DNA of 64,000 nt from Hordeum vulgare subsp. vulgare (GCF_904849725.1 NC_058522.1:199127986-199191985); one strand, 5' to 3'. Positions 11,401-23,774 are shown, numbered from the stretch's first letter. Numbers and translations: made by a program. The notes: generated by a model not told the origin, from the sequence alone.

Positions 11401-12680
11401 AGCTGCGATCCAGAATCACCTAAGTATTAACTTTCTCCGAGTGTGCACTTAACATCACAATCGGGGGCTTAGCTGCGATCCAGCATCGCCTAAGTATTAA
11501 CTTTCTCCGAGTGTGCACTTAACATCACACTCGGGGGCTTAGCTGCGATCCAGCATCGCCTAAGTATTAACTTTCTCCGAGTGTGCACTTAACGTCACAC
11601 TCGGGGGCTTAGCTGCGATCCAGCATCGCCTAAGTATTAACTTTCTCCGAGTGTGCACTTAACGTCACACTCGGGGGCTTAGCTGCGATCCAGCATCACC
11701 TAAGTATTAACTTTCTCCGAGTGTGCACTTCACGTCACACTCGGGGGCTTAGCTGCGATCCAGCATCGCCTAAGTATTAACTTTCTCCGAGTGTGCACTT
11801 AACGTCACACTCGGGGGCTTAGCTGCGATCCAGCATCGCCTAAGTATTAACTTTCTCTGAGTGTGCACTTAACGTCACACTCGGGGGCTTAGCTGTGATC
11901 CAGCATCGCCTAAGTATTAACTTTCTCCGAGTGTGCACTTAACATCACACTCGGGGGCTTAGCTACGATCCAGCATCGCCTAAGTATTAACTTTCTCCGA
12001 GTGTGCACTTAACGTCACACTCGGGGGCTTAGCTGCGATCCAGCATCGCCTAAGTATTAACTTTCTCCGAGTGTGCACTTCACGTCACACTCGGGGGCTA
12101 AGCTGCGATCCAGCATCGCCTAAGTATTAACTTTCTCCGACTGTGCACTTGACGTCACACTCGGGAGCTTAGCTGCGATCCAACATCGCCTAAGTATTAA
12201 CTTTCTCCGAGTGTGCACTTAACGTCACACTCGGGGGCTTAGCTGCGATGCAGCATTGCCTAAGTATTAACTTTCTCCGACTGTGCACTTGACGTCACAC
12301 TCGGGAGCTTAGCTATGATCCAGCATCGCCTAAGTACTAACTTTCTCCGAGTGTGCACTTAACATCACACTCGGGGGCTTAGCTGCGATCCAGCATCGCC
12401 TAAGTATTAACTTTCTCCGACTGTGCACTTGACGTCACACTCGGGAGCTTAGCTGCGATCCAGCATCGCCTAAGTACTAACCTTCTTCGAGTGTGCACTT
12501 AACGTCACACTCGGGGGCTTAGCTGCGATCCAGCATCGCCTAAGTACTAACCTTCTCCGACTGTGCACTTAACGTCACACTCGGGGGGCTTAGCTGCGAT
12601 CCAGCATCGCCTAAGTATTAATCTTCTCCGAGTGTGCACTTTATGTCACACTCGGGGGCTTAGCAGTGATCCAGCATCGA
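11401..12680 (+). repeat. Tandem array of about 18 units of 70 bp in the V 3' region
   Basis: Units begin AGCTGCGATCCAGCATCGCC at 11401, 11471, 11541 and so on to 12591/12592, then a partial unit. Each holds CCGAGTGTG and CACACTCGG separated by 10 nt, a 9-bp inverted repeat. Units at 12101, 12241 and 12381 share CTGTG, GACGTC and GGGAGC variants and alternate with standard units, giving a local 140-bp higher-order repeat. The array lies between integrase and the antisense gene. Confidence 0.97.
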
Positions 12681-12891
12681 CTGTTTGCCTTTGGCTTCAC
12701 CAAGAAACGCCAAACAAAAACTCGAATCAACATTGCAACAGAAGAGCAAAAATCAGATTCCAAAAGTCTCGCAAAGATACCTAACTCGGTGCCGATCAAG
12801 CTTACCCGCACCGATTTAAAAGTGTGACGGCCAACAGAAGTGGCCAAAGTACCTTACAGATAAACACTCGGCATACCGAGGATAAAGTTTC

Positions 12892-15800
12892 TTACACGTC
12901 AGCTGGGCCGACGCCAGGACTGGAGGGCTCCACGAAAGTGTCCAAGTCGATTCCGTCGGCGATGCGGGTAGCACTCTCAAGGAACGTCTCCATGAAGTCC
13001 TCAAATCGAAGCTTCTTCGTGTTGGCGACCTTCAGCGTCTTCAGTTTTTCCTCACGCACCTCCTTGCAATGGACTCGGACCAAGGACAGAGCAACATCTG
13101 CACCGCAACGAGCTGCAGATTTCTTCCACGACTGCACTCTGTTGGGAATCTCCCCCAGTCGGGTCATCAAGTTCTCCATCTCCTGCCGCGACTCATCTTC
13201 TGGCCAAAGCTCCTTGTCGATTCGGCCGACGACTTCTCTCAGTCGACCGATGAAAGGACCAACTTTGCCCACGCGGATGTGCGCACGGAGCAGATCCCGA
13301 TTGGCGTCGTTGCCGAGTGGAACGTTCTCAAGAATCGAACGCTCCACGTCAGCCGCTTCAGCTTCGGCGTCAAAGAAAAAATCTGTGACAATAGGACAAA
13401 GAGACAATAAGCGCCGAGTGCTACGCGCATAGCACAACCACTCGGAAAAATAAGGACTTACCAGCCAGACACGTCATCATCTGCCGAGCCCAGTCGCTGA
13501 CATATTTCTCTTGTGCTCTGCATCGTTTGTTCAGCACATCCATCTGACTCATCAGCGCAGTCCTCTGTTTCCCCATATTTTCCACTTCCTCAGTCAGCAC
13601 CTTGTTCACTTCACACGCCTGCTCCAATGACTTCTCCCGTTCCGCCAGGGCTTCCTTCATGCCGGCCATTGCAAGCATGGCCGCATCAAGTTCACCAGCG
13701 AACTGATTCCTCTCCGCCTTGAGAGTCTCATAGGCTGATCCCATTGCACAAGTTTTCTGCCAACAAGAAACAAGGGACAATCAGAAAGTTCAACAGTTAA
13801 CAGTCTAAGTTCTTCAGACCCTTGCCGACGCAAGCAGTCGACAGCGGTCTCGGGGACTACACCCAGTGGGTTCACTAAGAGTGACCCCACTGGCATGCAC
13901 CTCAAGCAGGCCTGCCCTATTGAAATGCATGTTATCACCTACGCCTCCGAGGCCAATATTACCCGACCTGAGTACAACTTACTCTCGGAGACTCTTACCG
14001 TAAGTGCACTCCAACTGCAACAACTACTCGCACTCGGTAATCCTATCTACAGACACAACCAAACTCAAGGCAAAATGTATAAAGACAACTGTCGGTGCAA
14101 GCACTCGACAGAAGTCTCGGGGACTACACCCACTGGGTTCACTCAGAGTGAACCCATTGCAAACAACAGCTGCTATTCAAGAACACCCAGTGTGTTACAA
14201 GGGAAAAGTAAATACTTACTAGACCACTTACTCGGATATCATCGCGCAGCTCCAAGCTCCGCTGGTACAAGGCCGCAATGGAGTCATAGGCCCTCTTGGC
14301 TTCTCCAGCCATCAGCTCCGCCTGCACCATAGCCCCCTTGGCCCGTCCCACCTGCTCGTCCGGAAGACGCTCGATGCTGAATTTAGCATTCGACGAACCT
14401 GGAATCGTCGGAGGGTTCCTGAGGCATCCCAAGGTCCGCCCCAGTCGGCTCCTCCTCCACCAGCACTGGTTCAGTCGGTGGCGGTGCATCTGTCCGCAAC
14501 ACGTCGGTGGCGAGAGCGGCAGCGGGAGGAAAAGCCTCAAGAACAGGCTCCACAGCTGGGTCGGCTCTCCCCTGGTCGCCCTCATCCAGGCAGATCGCCC
14601 CTGACAGGCCGAATGACACGAGGTCTCAGAAAAAGAAAGAAGCACCTGGCAGGGACGCGATGGTATAAAACACTCGACGTCCCTACAACGCACCTGGCTG
14701 AGACGAGACAACGTTGTCCGTGTCCATGGGGTCGTCTTCCTCACGCGCCGGAGAGGTGGCAGAAGTAGCAACCCTGTCGAATGAGATCCATTCGGCCAGT
14801 AAACCGAAGTTCACTCGGATATCAGCAAAAACTGAAAGCTGAGTACACTTACGTGGAGGTGACGGGGACAGCGACCCTCATTCGCGGCAGAGCCTTCCGA
14901 GGTTTAGGCCCACTCGGCTTGGGCGCCTTAGAAGATTGGCCCGCAGGTTCAGCGGCGGCATCCCTGGTCCTCTTAGCGCTTCGAACACTCGGGACCACTG
15001 GAGCAGTAGGCGGAGCACTCGAAGACGCGGGAGGAGCTGAGGGACAGCGGGCTCGTGTCGGCGCTTGGTCCGATGCTCCAGTTGTGGAGGTGGCAAGTCC
15101 TGCTCCTCGTCTTCTTCCTCTTCCTTGCTGGACTCTTCCTCCGACTCCCCACTGTCGGAGACATATTCAGCGCTCTCCATGCTGCCCTCTTGGCTGCCTT
15201 CCTCCTCCTCGGCCGAGTTCCCGTTCGAGACGGGAGAAAACCAGTTGGTCCACTCCTGCATAAAATTCAGTCGGCGACATCAAACATCACGCAGAGATTC
15301 AAGCAAACGACAAGATTAAGACAGTTAGGAGCACTCGACAAGAGTCTCTCACTTGATTCGGCGGAGGATTATCAGCGCAGAAGGGCTTCACTCGCCGTGA
15401 TCCTTTGGGATTCTCGCAGGGGCCCGTGATCTGGAGCACCCACGAGGTCACCCTCTCCTCAGTCACGCCCACAACATTGGTCCGAGTGGAATCCTCGGGC
15501 CCCGTATAATGCCACATGGCATGGTCGCGAGCCTGCAGAGGCTGGATCCGCCGACCAAGGAAGACTTCCAGCAGGTCTATACCGGTGACCCCCCTCCTGA
15601 CGACGTCCACGAGTGCCTCAACCAAGGGCTGGACGTCGTTCTTCTCCGCCTTCGAGAGCGCGAGATGCTTAGGTGGGGCGGGTCGGTCTAGACTAAAAGG
15701 AGGCAGCCCAGTCGACGCATTCGGACAGGCGATATCCTGGCAGTAGAACCACGTCGACTGCCAGTTCCTAATTGACTCACTTAACTGGAGAGCAGGATAG

Positions 15801-16336
15801 CTATTCCGACTCTTCTTCTGGAATCCTAAACCCCCGCAGAGCTGGAGGAGGTGCGTCTTATCATCCGACTGGCTAAGCCGTTTGATGGTTTGGGATCGGG
15901 CGGAGAAGATGTGTTTGAACAAACCCCAATGGGGAGGGCAACCGATGAAACACTCGCACAAAACTATAAAGGCAGAAAGATGGGCGATGGCATTCGGAGG
16001 AAAATGGTGAAGTTGGGCCCCGAAGTGATTCATGATGCCCTTGAACAAAGGATGCGGGGGCAAAGAAAAACCTCGGTGGACATGGCTGAGGAGCAGGACG
16101 CGCTCTCCCTCCCGAGGCGCTGGCTCGACCTCGTCCTCTGCCGGCAGTCTCCAGGACTTATGCACGAGCATTCCGTGCTCCACCAGCTGCAGCAGATCTC
16201 CCTCCGTCACCGTGGAGGGGAGGAAGTCTCCTTGGATCCACCCCGCCGGCAGCGGCCGCTGCCGCCGCTGAGCAGGCGCCGCCGCCTTGCCCTTCTTCTT
16301 CCTCGCCTCCATCATGCTGGTCTGACCCTGGGTCAT
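12892..16336 (-). pseudogene. Six-exon antisense gene of V (Tat antisense ORF)
   Basis: Exons with GT-AG borders on the minus strand: 16336-15353, 15255-about 14866, 14773-14694, 14600-14232, 13756-13462 and 13382-12892 (TAA at 12894-12892). Phases agree across the junctions I checked. Donors include GTAAGT at 14231, 13461 and after exon 2. Exon 1 encodes 328 residues from the ATG at 16336, with SLPPHPLFKGIMNHFG and PPNAIAHLSAFIVLCECFIG. This resembles the domain Pfam calls putative gypsy type transposon (PF04195, from memory). Exon 2 is acidic then Ala/Pro/Lys-rich; exons 4-6 look coiled-coil. Frame changes inside exons 2 and 4 make it broken. Its function is unknown. Confidence 0.8.
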
Positions 16337-16464
16337 GGAGGCGACGGAGAACCCTCGAGAGGAAGGAGGAGGAAGGAATGTAGGAGCGCTGGAGGTGGCG
16401 AGGAAGACGGAGCAGGCGAGAGCGAAAGATTCGGCGAGCGTAACGAAGAAGCCTCGCCGCCCAG

Positions 16465-16474
16465 ATTTAAATAG
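16465..16474 (-). promoter_or_regulatory. Candidate TATA box of the V antisense gene
   Basis: CTATTTAAAT on the minus strand lies about 130 bp upstream of the antisense ATG at 16336, in otherwise GC-rich DNA. Assigned by position only. Confidence 0.4.
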
Positions 16475-16847
16475 GGTTCCGACTGGGTCACTGGCGGGTG
16501 GCCCCGAAACCTTATTCGCCCGACCGGCCGCGGCGATATCAGTGGAGGAGTTGAAGGCACGAGAATCGAGGCGTCAGGCGCTACTCGAGTGCGCTGACGT
16601 CGTCCCCGCTGAGCGCGCGGAACCCAAAATTTGAGATCCTAGAAAATCCGCCGCTGTCAGTTGACCGGTCGCGTCAAAAGATGCCGCATAAACACTCGGC
16701 TCCCGACAGTCTATTTCGCAAGCACTTCCACTCGGATCGTTGGTCAGAAAAGATAAAATGGATAGAGGCAAGCAACGCCCAAGCCGAATCTAATCCAGTC
16801 GGATCCGAACTTCAAGCACCGCTTCGTCGTTTCAACCCCAATCCATT

Positions 16848-16857
16848 CGGGGACAAA
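16848..16857 (+). other. Polypurine tract of V
   Basis: CGGGGACAAA directly precedes the 3' LTR start and is the plus-strand primer site. Confidence 0.7.
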
Positions 16858-17407
16858 TGATGGGGTCATAGTCCTAGGGTAGGGTCATAGGCCTGCCATA
16901 CATGTCCTACCCAAGGACTACCCCACACAAAGGACAGGGCCCTAAGTCTGTCCCGACTGAATTAAGGAGTCCCCGAATCAACATCAGGTCCTCAATCATC
17001 CAGTCGGAGACTAGCATTCGGAGGATACCAAGCTAACCGACTGGATACACTCGGTACATCGTAACCTCTGTGGAGGGAAACTGCCGTACGTTTCCGGGTG
17101 CATTTATTAGCATTTAGGGCATACGTTACCTGTAACGTACGCATTCAACCCCCGTTACTCCACCCCCGTACCGGAACCGTTGTTGAGGGCAGCGCACTCT
17201 ATATAAGCCGCCCTCCCCCATTGGTAGAGGGGTTAGCAAATCATTGTATTCCATATTACACTCGACAACAAGCTCCGAGAGCACTGAGACGTAGGGCTGT
17301 TACCTCCACCGTAGAGGGGCCTGAACTCATACAACCTCGCCGTAGCTAGGACTCTGCCCATCTCATTCGTACCCTACACATCTACTGTCAGGCTTATACC
17401 CACAACA
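16858..17407 (+). repeat. 3' LTR of V (550 bp)
   Basis: It starts TGATGGGG, ends CACAACA and is followed by the ATATT target duplication at 17408-17412. Confidence 0.96.
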
Positions 17408-17412
17408 ATATT

Positions 17413-18091
17413 CGTTGAGTATTTTGATATGCTGTATGTTGTCTTTTCCTCTAGTGGTGTTATGTGAACGTCGACTACATAAAACTTCACCATATTTGGG
17501 CCTAGAGGAAGGCATTGTGAAGTAGTAAGTAGATGATGGGTTGCTGGAGTGAGAGAAGCTTAAACCCTAGTCTATGCGTTGCTTCGTGAGGGGCTGATTT
17601 GGATCCACTAGTTTAATGCTATGGTTAGACTTTGTCTTAATTCTTCTTTTGTAGTTGCGGATGCTTGCGAGAGAGGTTAATCATAAGTGGTATGCTTGTC
17701 CAAGTAAGGGCAGTACCCAAGCACCGGTCCACCCACATATCAAACTATCAAAGTAATGAACGCGAATCATATGAACATGATGAAACTAGCATGACAGAAA
17801 TTTCCGTGTGTCCCCGGGAGCGTTTTTCCTCCTATAAGACTTTGTTCAGGCTTGTCCCTTGCTACAAAAGGGATTGGGCCACTTGCTGCACCGTTGCTAC
17901 TACTTGTTACTTGTTACTCTTTGCTTGCTACGTTTCACCTCGCTACACAATCACTTGTTACTGCTACTTTCAGTGCTTGCACTTATTACCTTGCTGAAAT
18001 CCGTTTATCAGAGCCTTCTTCTCCTCGTTGGGTTTGACACTCTTACTTATCGAAAGGACTACGATTGATCCCCTATACTTGTGGGTCATCA
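17413..18091 (+). repeat. 5' LTR of X, right part (679 bp)
   Basis: It resumes the X LTR after V. It matches 26181-26859 and ends GGGTCATCA before the X primer-binding site. Confidence 0.93.
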
Positions 18092-18102
18092 AGACTCTTT
18101 TC

Positions 18103-18120
18103 TGGCGCCGTTGCCGGGGA
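18103..18120 (+). promoter_or_regulatory. Primer-binding site of X
   Basis: TGGCGCCGTTGCCGGGGA follows the LTR end by 11 nt. It is the same form as in Z and, with two changes, in F. Confidence 0.85.
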
Positions 18121-18197
18121 GTGAAGCGCCTTTGGTAAGTGGAAATTGGTAAGGAAACATTTATATACTATGCTGAAATTTATTGTCACTTGTCACT

Positions 18198-19950
18198 ATG
18201 GAAACTGTTTCTTTGACGAGTTTGTTGGGGGTATCTTCACCATGAACGGAAGCACGAGGAGTTGCTCCTCAACCTGAGGTACCTACTGAAAATATCTTTT
18301 ATGAAATTCCTTTGGGTATGCTTGAGAAACTGCTGGCTAATCCTTTTACAGGATATGGATCTTCACATCCAGACTTGCATCTAATCTATGTAGATGAAGT
18401 TTGTGGTTTATTTGAGCTTGCAGGTTTGCCCGAGGATGAGGTAAAGAAGAAAGTCTTTCCTTTATCTTTGAAGGATAAGGCGTTGACATGGTATAGGCTA
18501 TGTGATGATATTGGATCATGGGGCTACAATCGGTGGAAATTGGAATTTCATCAAAAGTTTTATCCTATGCATTTAGTACATCATGATCGGAACTTTATTT
18601 ATAACTTTTGGCCTCGTGACAGGGAAAGCATAGCTCAAGCTTGGGGGAGGCTTAAATCAATGCTATATTCATGCCCCAATCATGAGCTCTCGAGAGAAAT
18701 CATCACTCAAAACTTTTATGCTCGGCTTTCTCATGAAGATCGTACCATGCTTGACACTTCTTGTGCCGGTTCTTTTATGAAGAAGGATATTGATCACAAG
18801 TGGAATTTATTGGAGAGAATCAAACGCAACTCTGAAGATTGGGAGCTGGAGGAAGGTAAGGAGTCAGGTATGAATTTCCAGTTTGATTGAGTTAAATCTT
18901 TTGTTGAGACAAACACTTCTAGAGATTTTAGCGCTAAGTATGGACTTGACTCTGAGATAGTAGCTTCTCTATGTGAATCTTTTGCTACTCATGTTGATCT
19001 TCCCAAAGAGAAGTGGTTTAAATATCATCCTCCTATAGAAAGCAACATAGCCAAAACCAATCTAGTTGAGGAGAAAGTCATTGCTTTTAGTGATCCTGTT
19101 GTTCCTTGTGCTTACACTGAGAAACCACCATACCCTGCTAGGATAAAGGATTATTCTAAAGCTCCAACTGTGATACGTAGGGGTTACATTAGACCACTTG
19201 CACCCCCTGAGGAAATTAGAGTTGAACCTAGTGTTGCTATTATCAAAGATCTCTTAGCCGAAGACATAGATGGGCATGTTATCAAATTCTGTGAGGACTC
19301 CGCTAGAATTGCTAAACCTCACGTGAAAGACAAACACGGACCTGTAGTTGGCTTGCCCGTTGTTTCTGTTAAGATAGGAGATCACTGTTACCATGGTTTA
19401 TGTGATATGGGAGCTAGTGTTAGTGCAATACCCCGTTCTCTATATGATGAAATCAAAGATGAGATTGCACCTGCTGAGTTAGAACCCATTGATGTCACTA
19501 TTACGCTAGCTAATAGAGACACTATCTGCCCTCTGGGATTTGTGAGAGACGTACAAGTCGTGTGTGGTAAGACGAAGTATCCTACTGATTTCCTCGTCCT
19601 TGGTACTCCACAAGATAGCTTTTGTCCCATCATATTTGGTAGACCCTTTCTCAACACTATCAATGCTCACATTGATTGCATTAAGCAGACTGTCACAGTT
19701 AGTTTCGAGGGTGTGTCTCATGAATTTAACTTCTCCAAGTTTGGAAGACAAACCCACGAAAGAGAGTCGTCTGGTAGAGATGAAATCATTGCTCTTGCCT
19801 CTATTGCCAAACCTCCTATAGATCCTTTAGAGCAATATCTGCTTGAGCATGAAAATGATATGCATATGGAGGAGACAGATGAGATAGATAAAATTGTCTT
19901 AGAACAACATCCTATTCTCAAGAATAATCTTCCTATTGAACTGCTTGGGA
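18198..19950 (+). pseudogene. gag: X gag and protease
   Basis: One frame from the ATG at 18198 carries TGA stops at 18243-18245 and 18888-18890. The Athila-type Gag core runs about 18360-18850: FPLSLKDKALTWYRL, AQAWGRLKSML, DTSCAGSFM. The protease region near 19380-19650 has CDMGASVSAIPRSLYDEI with Asp at 19403, then FGRPFLNT. Near 19948 the frame shifts before the FELKQLPDTLKY block that leads into RT. The codons for QAWGRL at 18637-18649 contain an exact copy of the element's PPT. Gag would form the particle and the protease would cleave the polyprotein. Confidence 0.88.
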
Positions 19951-22900
19951 TCCTCCCCCACCAAAGGATGATCCTGTGTTCGAGCTTAAACAGTTGCCTG
20001 ATACTCTTAAGTATGTCTATCTTGATGAGAAGGAGATATATCCTGTCATTATCAGTGCCCTCCTCTTAGAGTGTGAAGAGAAGAAGTTACTAAAAACTCT
20101 GAGGAAGCACCACGCTGCTATTGGATATACTCTTGATGATCTTAAGGGTATTAGTCCTACTCTATGTCAGCACAAGATTAAAACCGATCCTGACTTTAAA
20201 CCAGTTGCTGATCGTCAAAGGAGATTAAATCCTAAGATGAAAGAGGTCGTTAGAAAAGAAATATTAAAGCTTCTGGAAGCAGGAATCATTTATCCTGTTG
20301 CTGATAGTGATTGGGTAAGTCCAGTACATTGCGTACCTAAGAAGGGAGGTATCACCGTCGTTCCTAATGATAAGGATGAACTAATCCCACAAAGGATTAT
20401 TACCGGCTATAGAATGGTGATAGACTTCCGTAAACTGAACAAGGCAATCAAGAAAGATCATTATCCTTTGCCGTTCATCGACCAGATGCTAGAAAGGCTA
20501 TCAAAACACACACACTTCTGCTTTCTAGATGGTTATTCAGGTTTCTCAAAAAAACCTGTTGCACAATCTGATCAAGAGAAAACCACTTTTACCTGCCCTT
20601 TCGGTACCTTTGCCTATAGACGTATGCCTTTTGGCTTATGTAATGCACCTGCCACCTTCCAAAGATGTATGATGGCTATATTCTGTGACTTACGTGAAAA
20701 GATCGTCGAGGTTTTCATGGATGACTTCTCCGTTTACCGGTCTTCCTTTGATGATTGCCTCAGCAACCTTGATCGAGTCTTAGAGAGATGCGAAGAAACC
20801 AACCTCGCCCTGAATTGGGAGAAGTGCCACTTTATGGTTAATGAAGGTATCGTCTTAGGACACAAAATTTCTGAAAGAGGCATTGAAGTTGATAAGGCTA
20901 AGGTTGATGCAATTGAGAAAATGCCTTGCTCCACAGATATCAGAGGTATATGAAGTTTCTTAGGTCATGCTGGTTTGTATAGAAGGTTCATTAAAGACTT
21001 CTCTAAGATTTCTAGGCCTCTTACCAACCTCTTGCAGAAGGATGTTCCTTTTGTTTTTGATGAGGATTGCGAGGAAGCTTTCGAAATACTTAAGAAGGCT
21101 TTGATAACCGCACCTATTGTTCAACCACCTGACTGGAACTTGCCCTTTGAAATGATGTGTGATGCTAGTGATTACGCTGTTGGTGCTGTTCTAGGACAAA
21201 GAGTTGACAAGAAGTTGAATGTCATTCACTACACTAGTAAAACTCTAGACAGTGCCCAAAGAAACTATGCCACTACGGAGAAGGTATTTTTAGCAGTCGT
21301 GTTTGCATGTGAAAAGTTCAGATCTTACATAGTTGACTCAAAAGTCACTATTCACTCTGATCATGCTGCTATTAAGTACCTTATGGAGAAGAAGGACGCT
21401 AAGCCTAGGCTGATCAGATGGGTTCTCCTGCTATAGGAATTTGATTTGCACGTCGTTGACCGAAAGGGTGCTGATAACCCTGTAGCAGATAACTTGTCTA
21501 GGCTAGAGAATGTCCTTGATGACCCACTAACTATTGATCACACCTTTCCTGATGAGCAATTAAATGTCATCCGCACTTCACTTAGTGCACCATGGTATGC
21601 CGATTATGCAAACTATATCGTAGCCAAATACATACCACCCAGTTTCACCTATCAACAAAAGAAGAAATTCTTGTTTGATTTGAGACACTACTTTTGGGAT
21701 GATCCTCACCTTTATAAGAAAGGAGTAGATGGTGTTATTAGACGTTGTGTGCCTGAACATGAACAGGGACAGATTCTGCAGAAGTGCCATTCCGAAGCCT
21801 ACGGAGGACACCATGCTGGAGATAGAACTACCCATAAGGTATTGCAATCAGGTTTCTATTGGCCCACTCTCTTCAAGGATGCCCGTAAGTTTGTCTTGTC
21901 TTGTGACGAATGGGAAAGGATAGGGAACATCAGTAAGCGTCAGGAAATGCCTATGAACTATTCACTTGTCATTGAACCATTTGTTGTCTGGGGCTTTGAT
22001 TATATGGGACCCTTCCCGAGTTCCAATGGGTATACTCACATCTTAGTTGTTGTGGATTACGTTACTAAGTGGGTAGACTCTCCCCACTAAAAATGCTGAT
22101 CACCACACCTCTATTAAGATGCTTAAAGAAGTCATATTCCCAAGATTTGGAGTCCCTAGATACTTGATGACTGATGGCGGTTCACACTTCATTCATGGTG
22201 TTTTCTGCAAGATGCTAGCTAAGTATGATGTCAACCATAGAGTTGCATCTCCTTATCATCCTCAGTCTAGTGGTCAAGTGGAGTTGAGTAATAGGGAGAT
22301 CAAGTTGATCCTACAAAAGATCGTCAATAGATCTCGAAAGAACTGGTCTAGCAAACTTGAGAATGCACTATGGGCTTATAGGACTGCTTATAAGAATCCC
22401 ATGGGCATGTCACCGTATAAAATGGTTTACGGTAAGGCCTGTCATTTACCTCTTGAGTTGGAACACAAAGCTTATTGGGCAATCAAAGAGCTCAATTTTG
22501 ATTTCAAACTTGCCGGTGAGAAGCGGTTGTTTGATATCAGCTCATTAGATGGATGGAGAGCCCAGGCATATGAGAATGCGAGGTTGTTCAACGAAAAGGT
22601 TAAGAGATGGCAGGACAAACGAATACAGAAACGAGAGTTCAATGTAGGTGATTATGTCTTGCTATACAATTCTCGTTTGAGATTCTTTGCAGGCAAGCTT
22701 CTCTCTAAATGGGAAGGTCCCTATGTTGTCAAGGAAGTATATCATTCGGGTGCCATCAAAATCAATAACACGGAAGAAAATTTTCCTGGAGTGGTAAATG
22801 GGCAAAGGATCAAGCATTACATCTCTGGTCCTCCCATAAATGTTGAGACCAATATCATCAATGTCATAACTCCAGAGGAGTACATAAGGGATGTTTATCA

Positions 22901-22973
22901 GTCTGTTTCAGACCTTGAAAACGAAGATGTATCTGTTTCGGTAAGAAATTGGACTCCGATACTTTTCCAATAG
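19951..22973 (+). pseudogene. pol: X pol: reverse transcriptase, RNase H, integrase
   Basis: RT: MVIDFRKLNKAIKKDHYPLP (about 20414) and catalytic FMDD at 20714-20725. RNase H keeps [13 protein letters not shown] (about 21160). Integrase: the zinc finger has HH and a first Cys, but the last Cys position reads Trp (CDEWER, about 21904). Catalytic blocks are WGFDYMGPF (about 21989), TDGGSHF (about 22170) and SGQVELSNREIK (about 22270). Breaks: TGA 20951-20953, TAG 21434-21436 and a one-base shift near 22083. The RT motifs are Athila-like. Unlike V there is only one RNase H. Confidence 0.9.
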
Positions 22974-22984
22974 GAAATTTCCTC

Positions 22985-23230
22985 AGTTTTGGAATTTTTG
23001 GAAAATTAGAAAAATAAAAAGCAGTCCGGGGAGCGAACGAGGCAGCCACAAGCCCTACCACCGCCCTACCCCCTGGTGGCGGAGGGCAAGCTTGTGGGCA
23101 CCTCGTGTGCCTCCCCGACTCCGATTTCTTGCAGAGGACTCCTTCTGGCCCAGGAAAAAATCAATATATAGTCGCCCGAAGGTTTTGATATCCGTATCAC
23201 GTAGTTTTCCTCTGTTTTTGTTTCGATCCT
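22985..23230 (+). promoter_or_regulatory. Internal LTR-promoter-like module of X
   Basis: Arms CCACAAGCCCT (23046-23056) and 23083-23097 enclose the block CCCCTGGTGGCG also present in the X LTR hairpin. Then GGAAAAAATCAATATATAG (from about 23152) parallels the LTR stretch after its TATA region. The module ends just before the ATG at 23256. I infer that it descends from an LTR promoter and could drive the downstream ORF. Confidence 0.5.
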
Positions 23231-23255
23231 GTTCCTGTTACAGATCTAGATCATC

Positions 23256-23774
23256 ATGACTTCCCCAAACGCTCCTAAGGACAAGATCTTCGAGAAGGTC
23301 ATCAATCCTTACCTCACGGAAGTGCTAAAACACCCTCAATCTATCAAGATGAGTGAGGGGATGTTGCACATCCGTGATGTTGAGGGGCCTAAGAAGACCG
23401 GAAGCATGGAGACGAGGCTCGAAGCAATGGACCAACAAGTCTTCAAGTGCCAAGGGATGGTGGAGCGTGGACTCAACACCAACCACACGATGATCACAGA
23501 GTTCACTAGCAATCACAAGATGGATGCCATTGATATTGGGAAACACCTCTCCAGGCTCTACGATAGGGTTGACCAACTTCAGGGCCAGATCTATGACCTG
23601 CAGAATCAAAACTGTGAGTATGAGTACAGATTTAAATCAATAAGGTTGGCTGCAGATTTGAGGATTCCGGCGACTCGTTCATCCTGCCATGATGGAGCAC
23701 CTATGCCTTGGAAGACGGAGGATCAGACTACTTCGACAACAACACCACCATCACCACCAAAGGAAGACAACTAA
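23256..23774 (+). CDS. Terminal ORF of X, unknown function
   Basis: An uninterrupted 172-codon ORF lies between pol and the 3' LTR, where other Athila elements carry an env-like gene. It starts MTSPNAPKDKIF. Residues 50-125 look like a coiled coil (HLSRLYDRVDQLQGQIYDL). The C-terminus is Thr/Pro-rich. I see no signal peptide or membrane segment, so it is not an obvious envelope protein. It is intact although gag and pol of the same element have several stops. It lies between an LTR-like module upstream and a copy of the PPT downstream. Confidence 0.6.
   Translation: MTSPNAPKDKIFEKVINPYLTEVLKHPQSIKMSEGMLHIRDVEGPKKTGSMETRLEAMDQQVFKCQGMVERGLNTNHTMITEFTSNHKMDAIDIGKHLSRLYDRVDQLQGQIYDLQNQNCEYEYRFKSIRLAADLRIPATRSSCHDGAPMPWKTEDQTTSTTTPPSPPKEDN

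Larger units (their letters stand above)
4778..17407 (+). mobile_element. Element V: young Tat-lineage Gypsy element with antisense gene
   Basis: The 550-bp LTRs (4778-5327, 16858-17407) differ at about 4 sites by my reading, and the target duplication ATATT is perfect (4773-4777, 17408-17412). Internal order: gag, protease, RT, degenerate RNase H, a second RNase H, integrase, a 70-bp tandem array, then a multi-exon gene on the opposite strand. A second RNase H and an antisense gene are known marks of the Tat lineage. At a rate of 1.3e-8 per site per year, 4/550 gives roughly 0.3 million years. The coding frame nevertheless has five stops and one frameshift. Confidence 0.95.

Noticed and set aside
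11401..12680. CRISPR-like array
   Set aside because: Units are contiguous 70-bp tandem copies without unique spacers, inside a plant retrotransposon.
14781..15263. Plus-strand ORFs across 12824-16474 in V
   Set aside because: They are shadows of the antisense gene: the minus strand has splice-bounded exons with protein-like composition, while the plus-strand translations are Ser/Arg-rich and unlike any retroelement protein.
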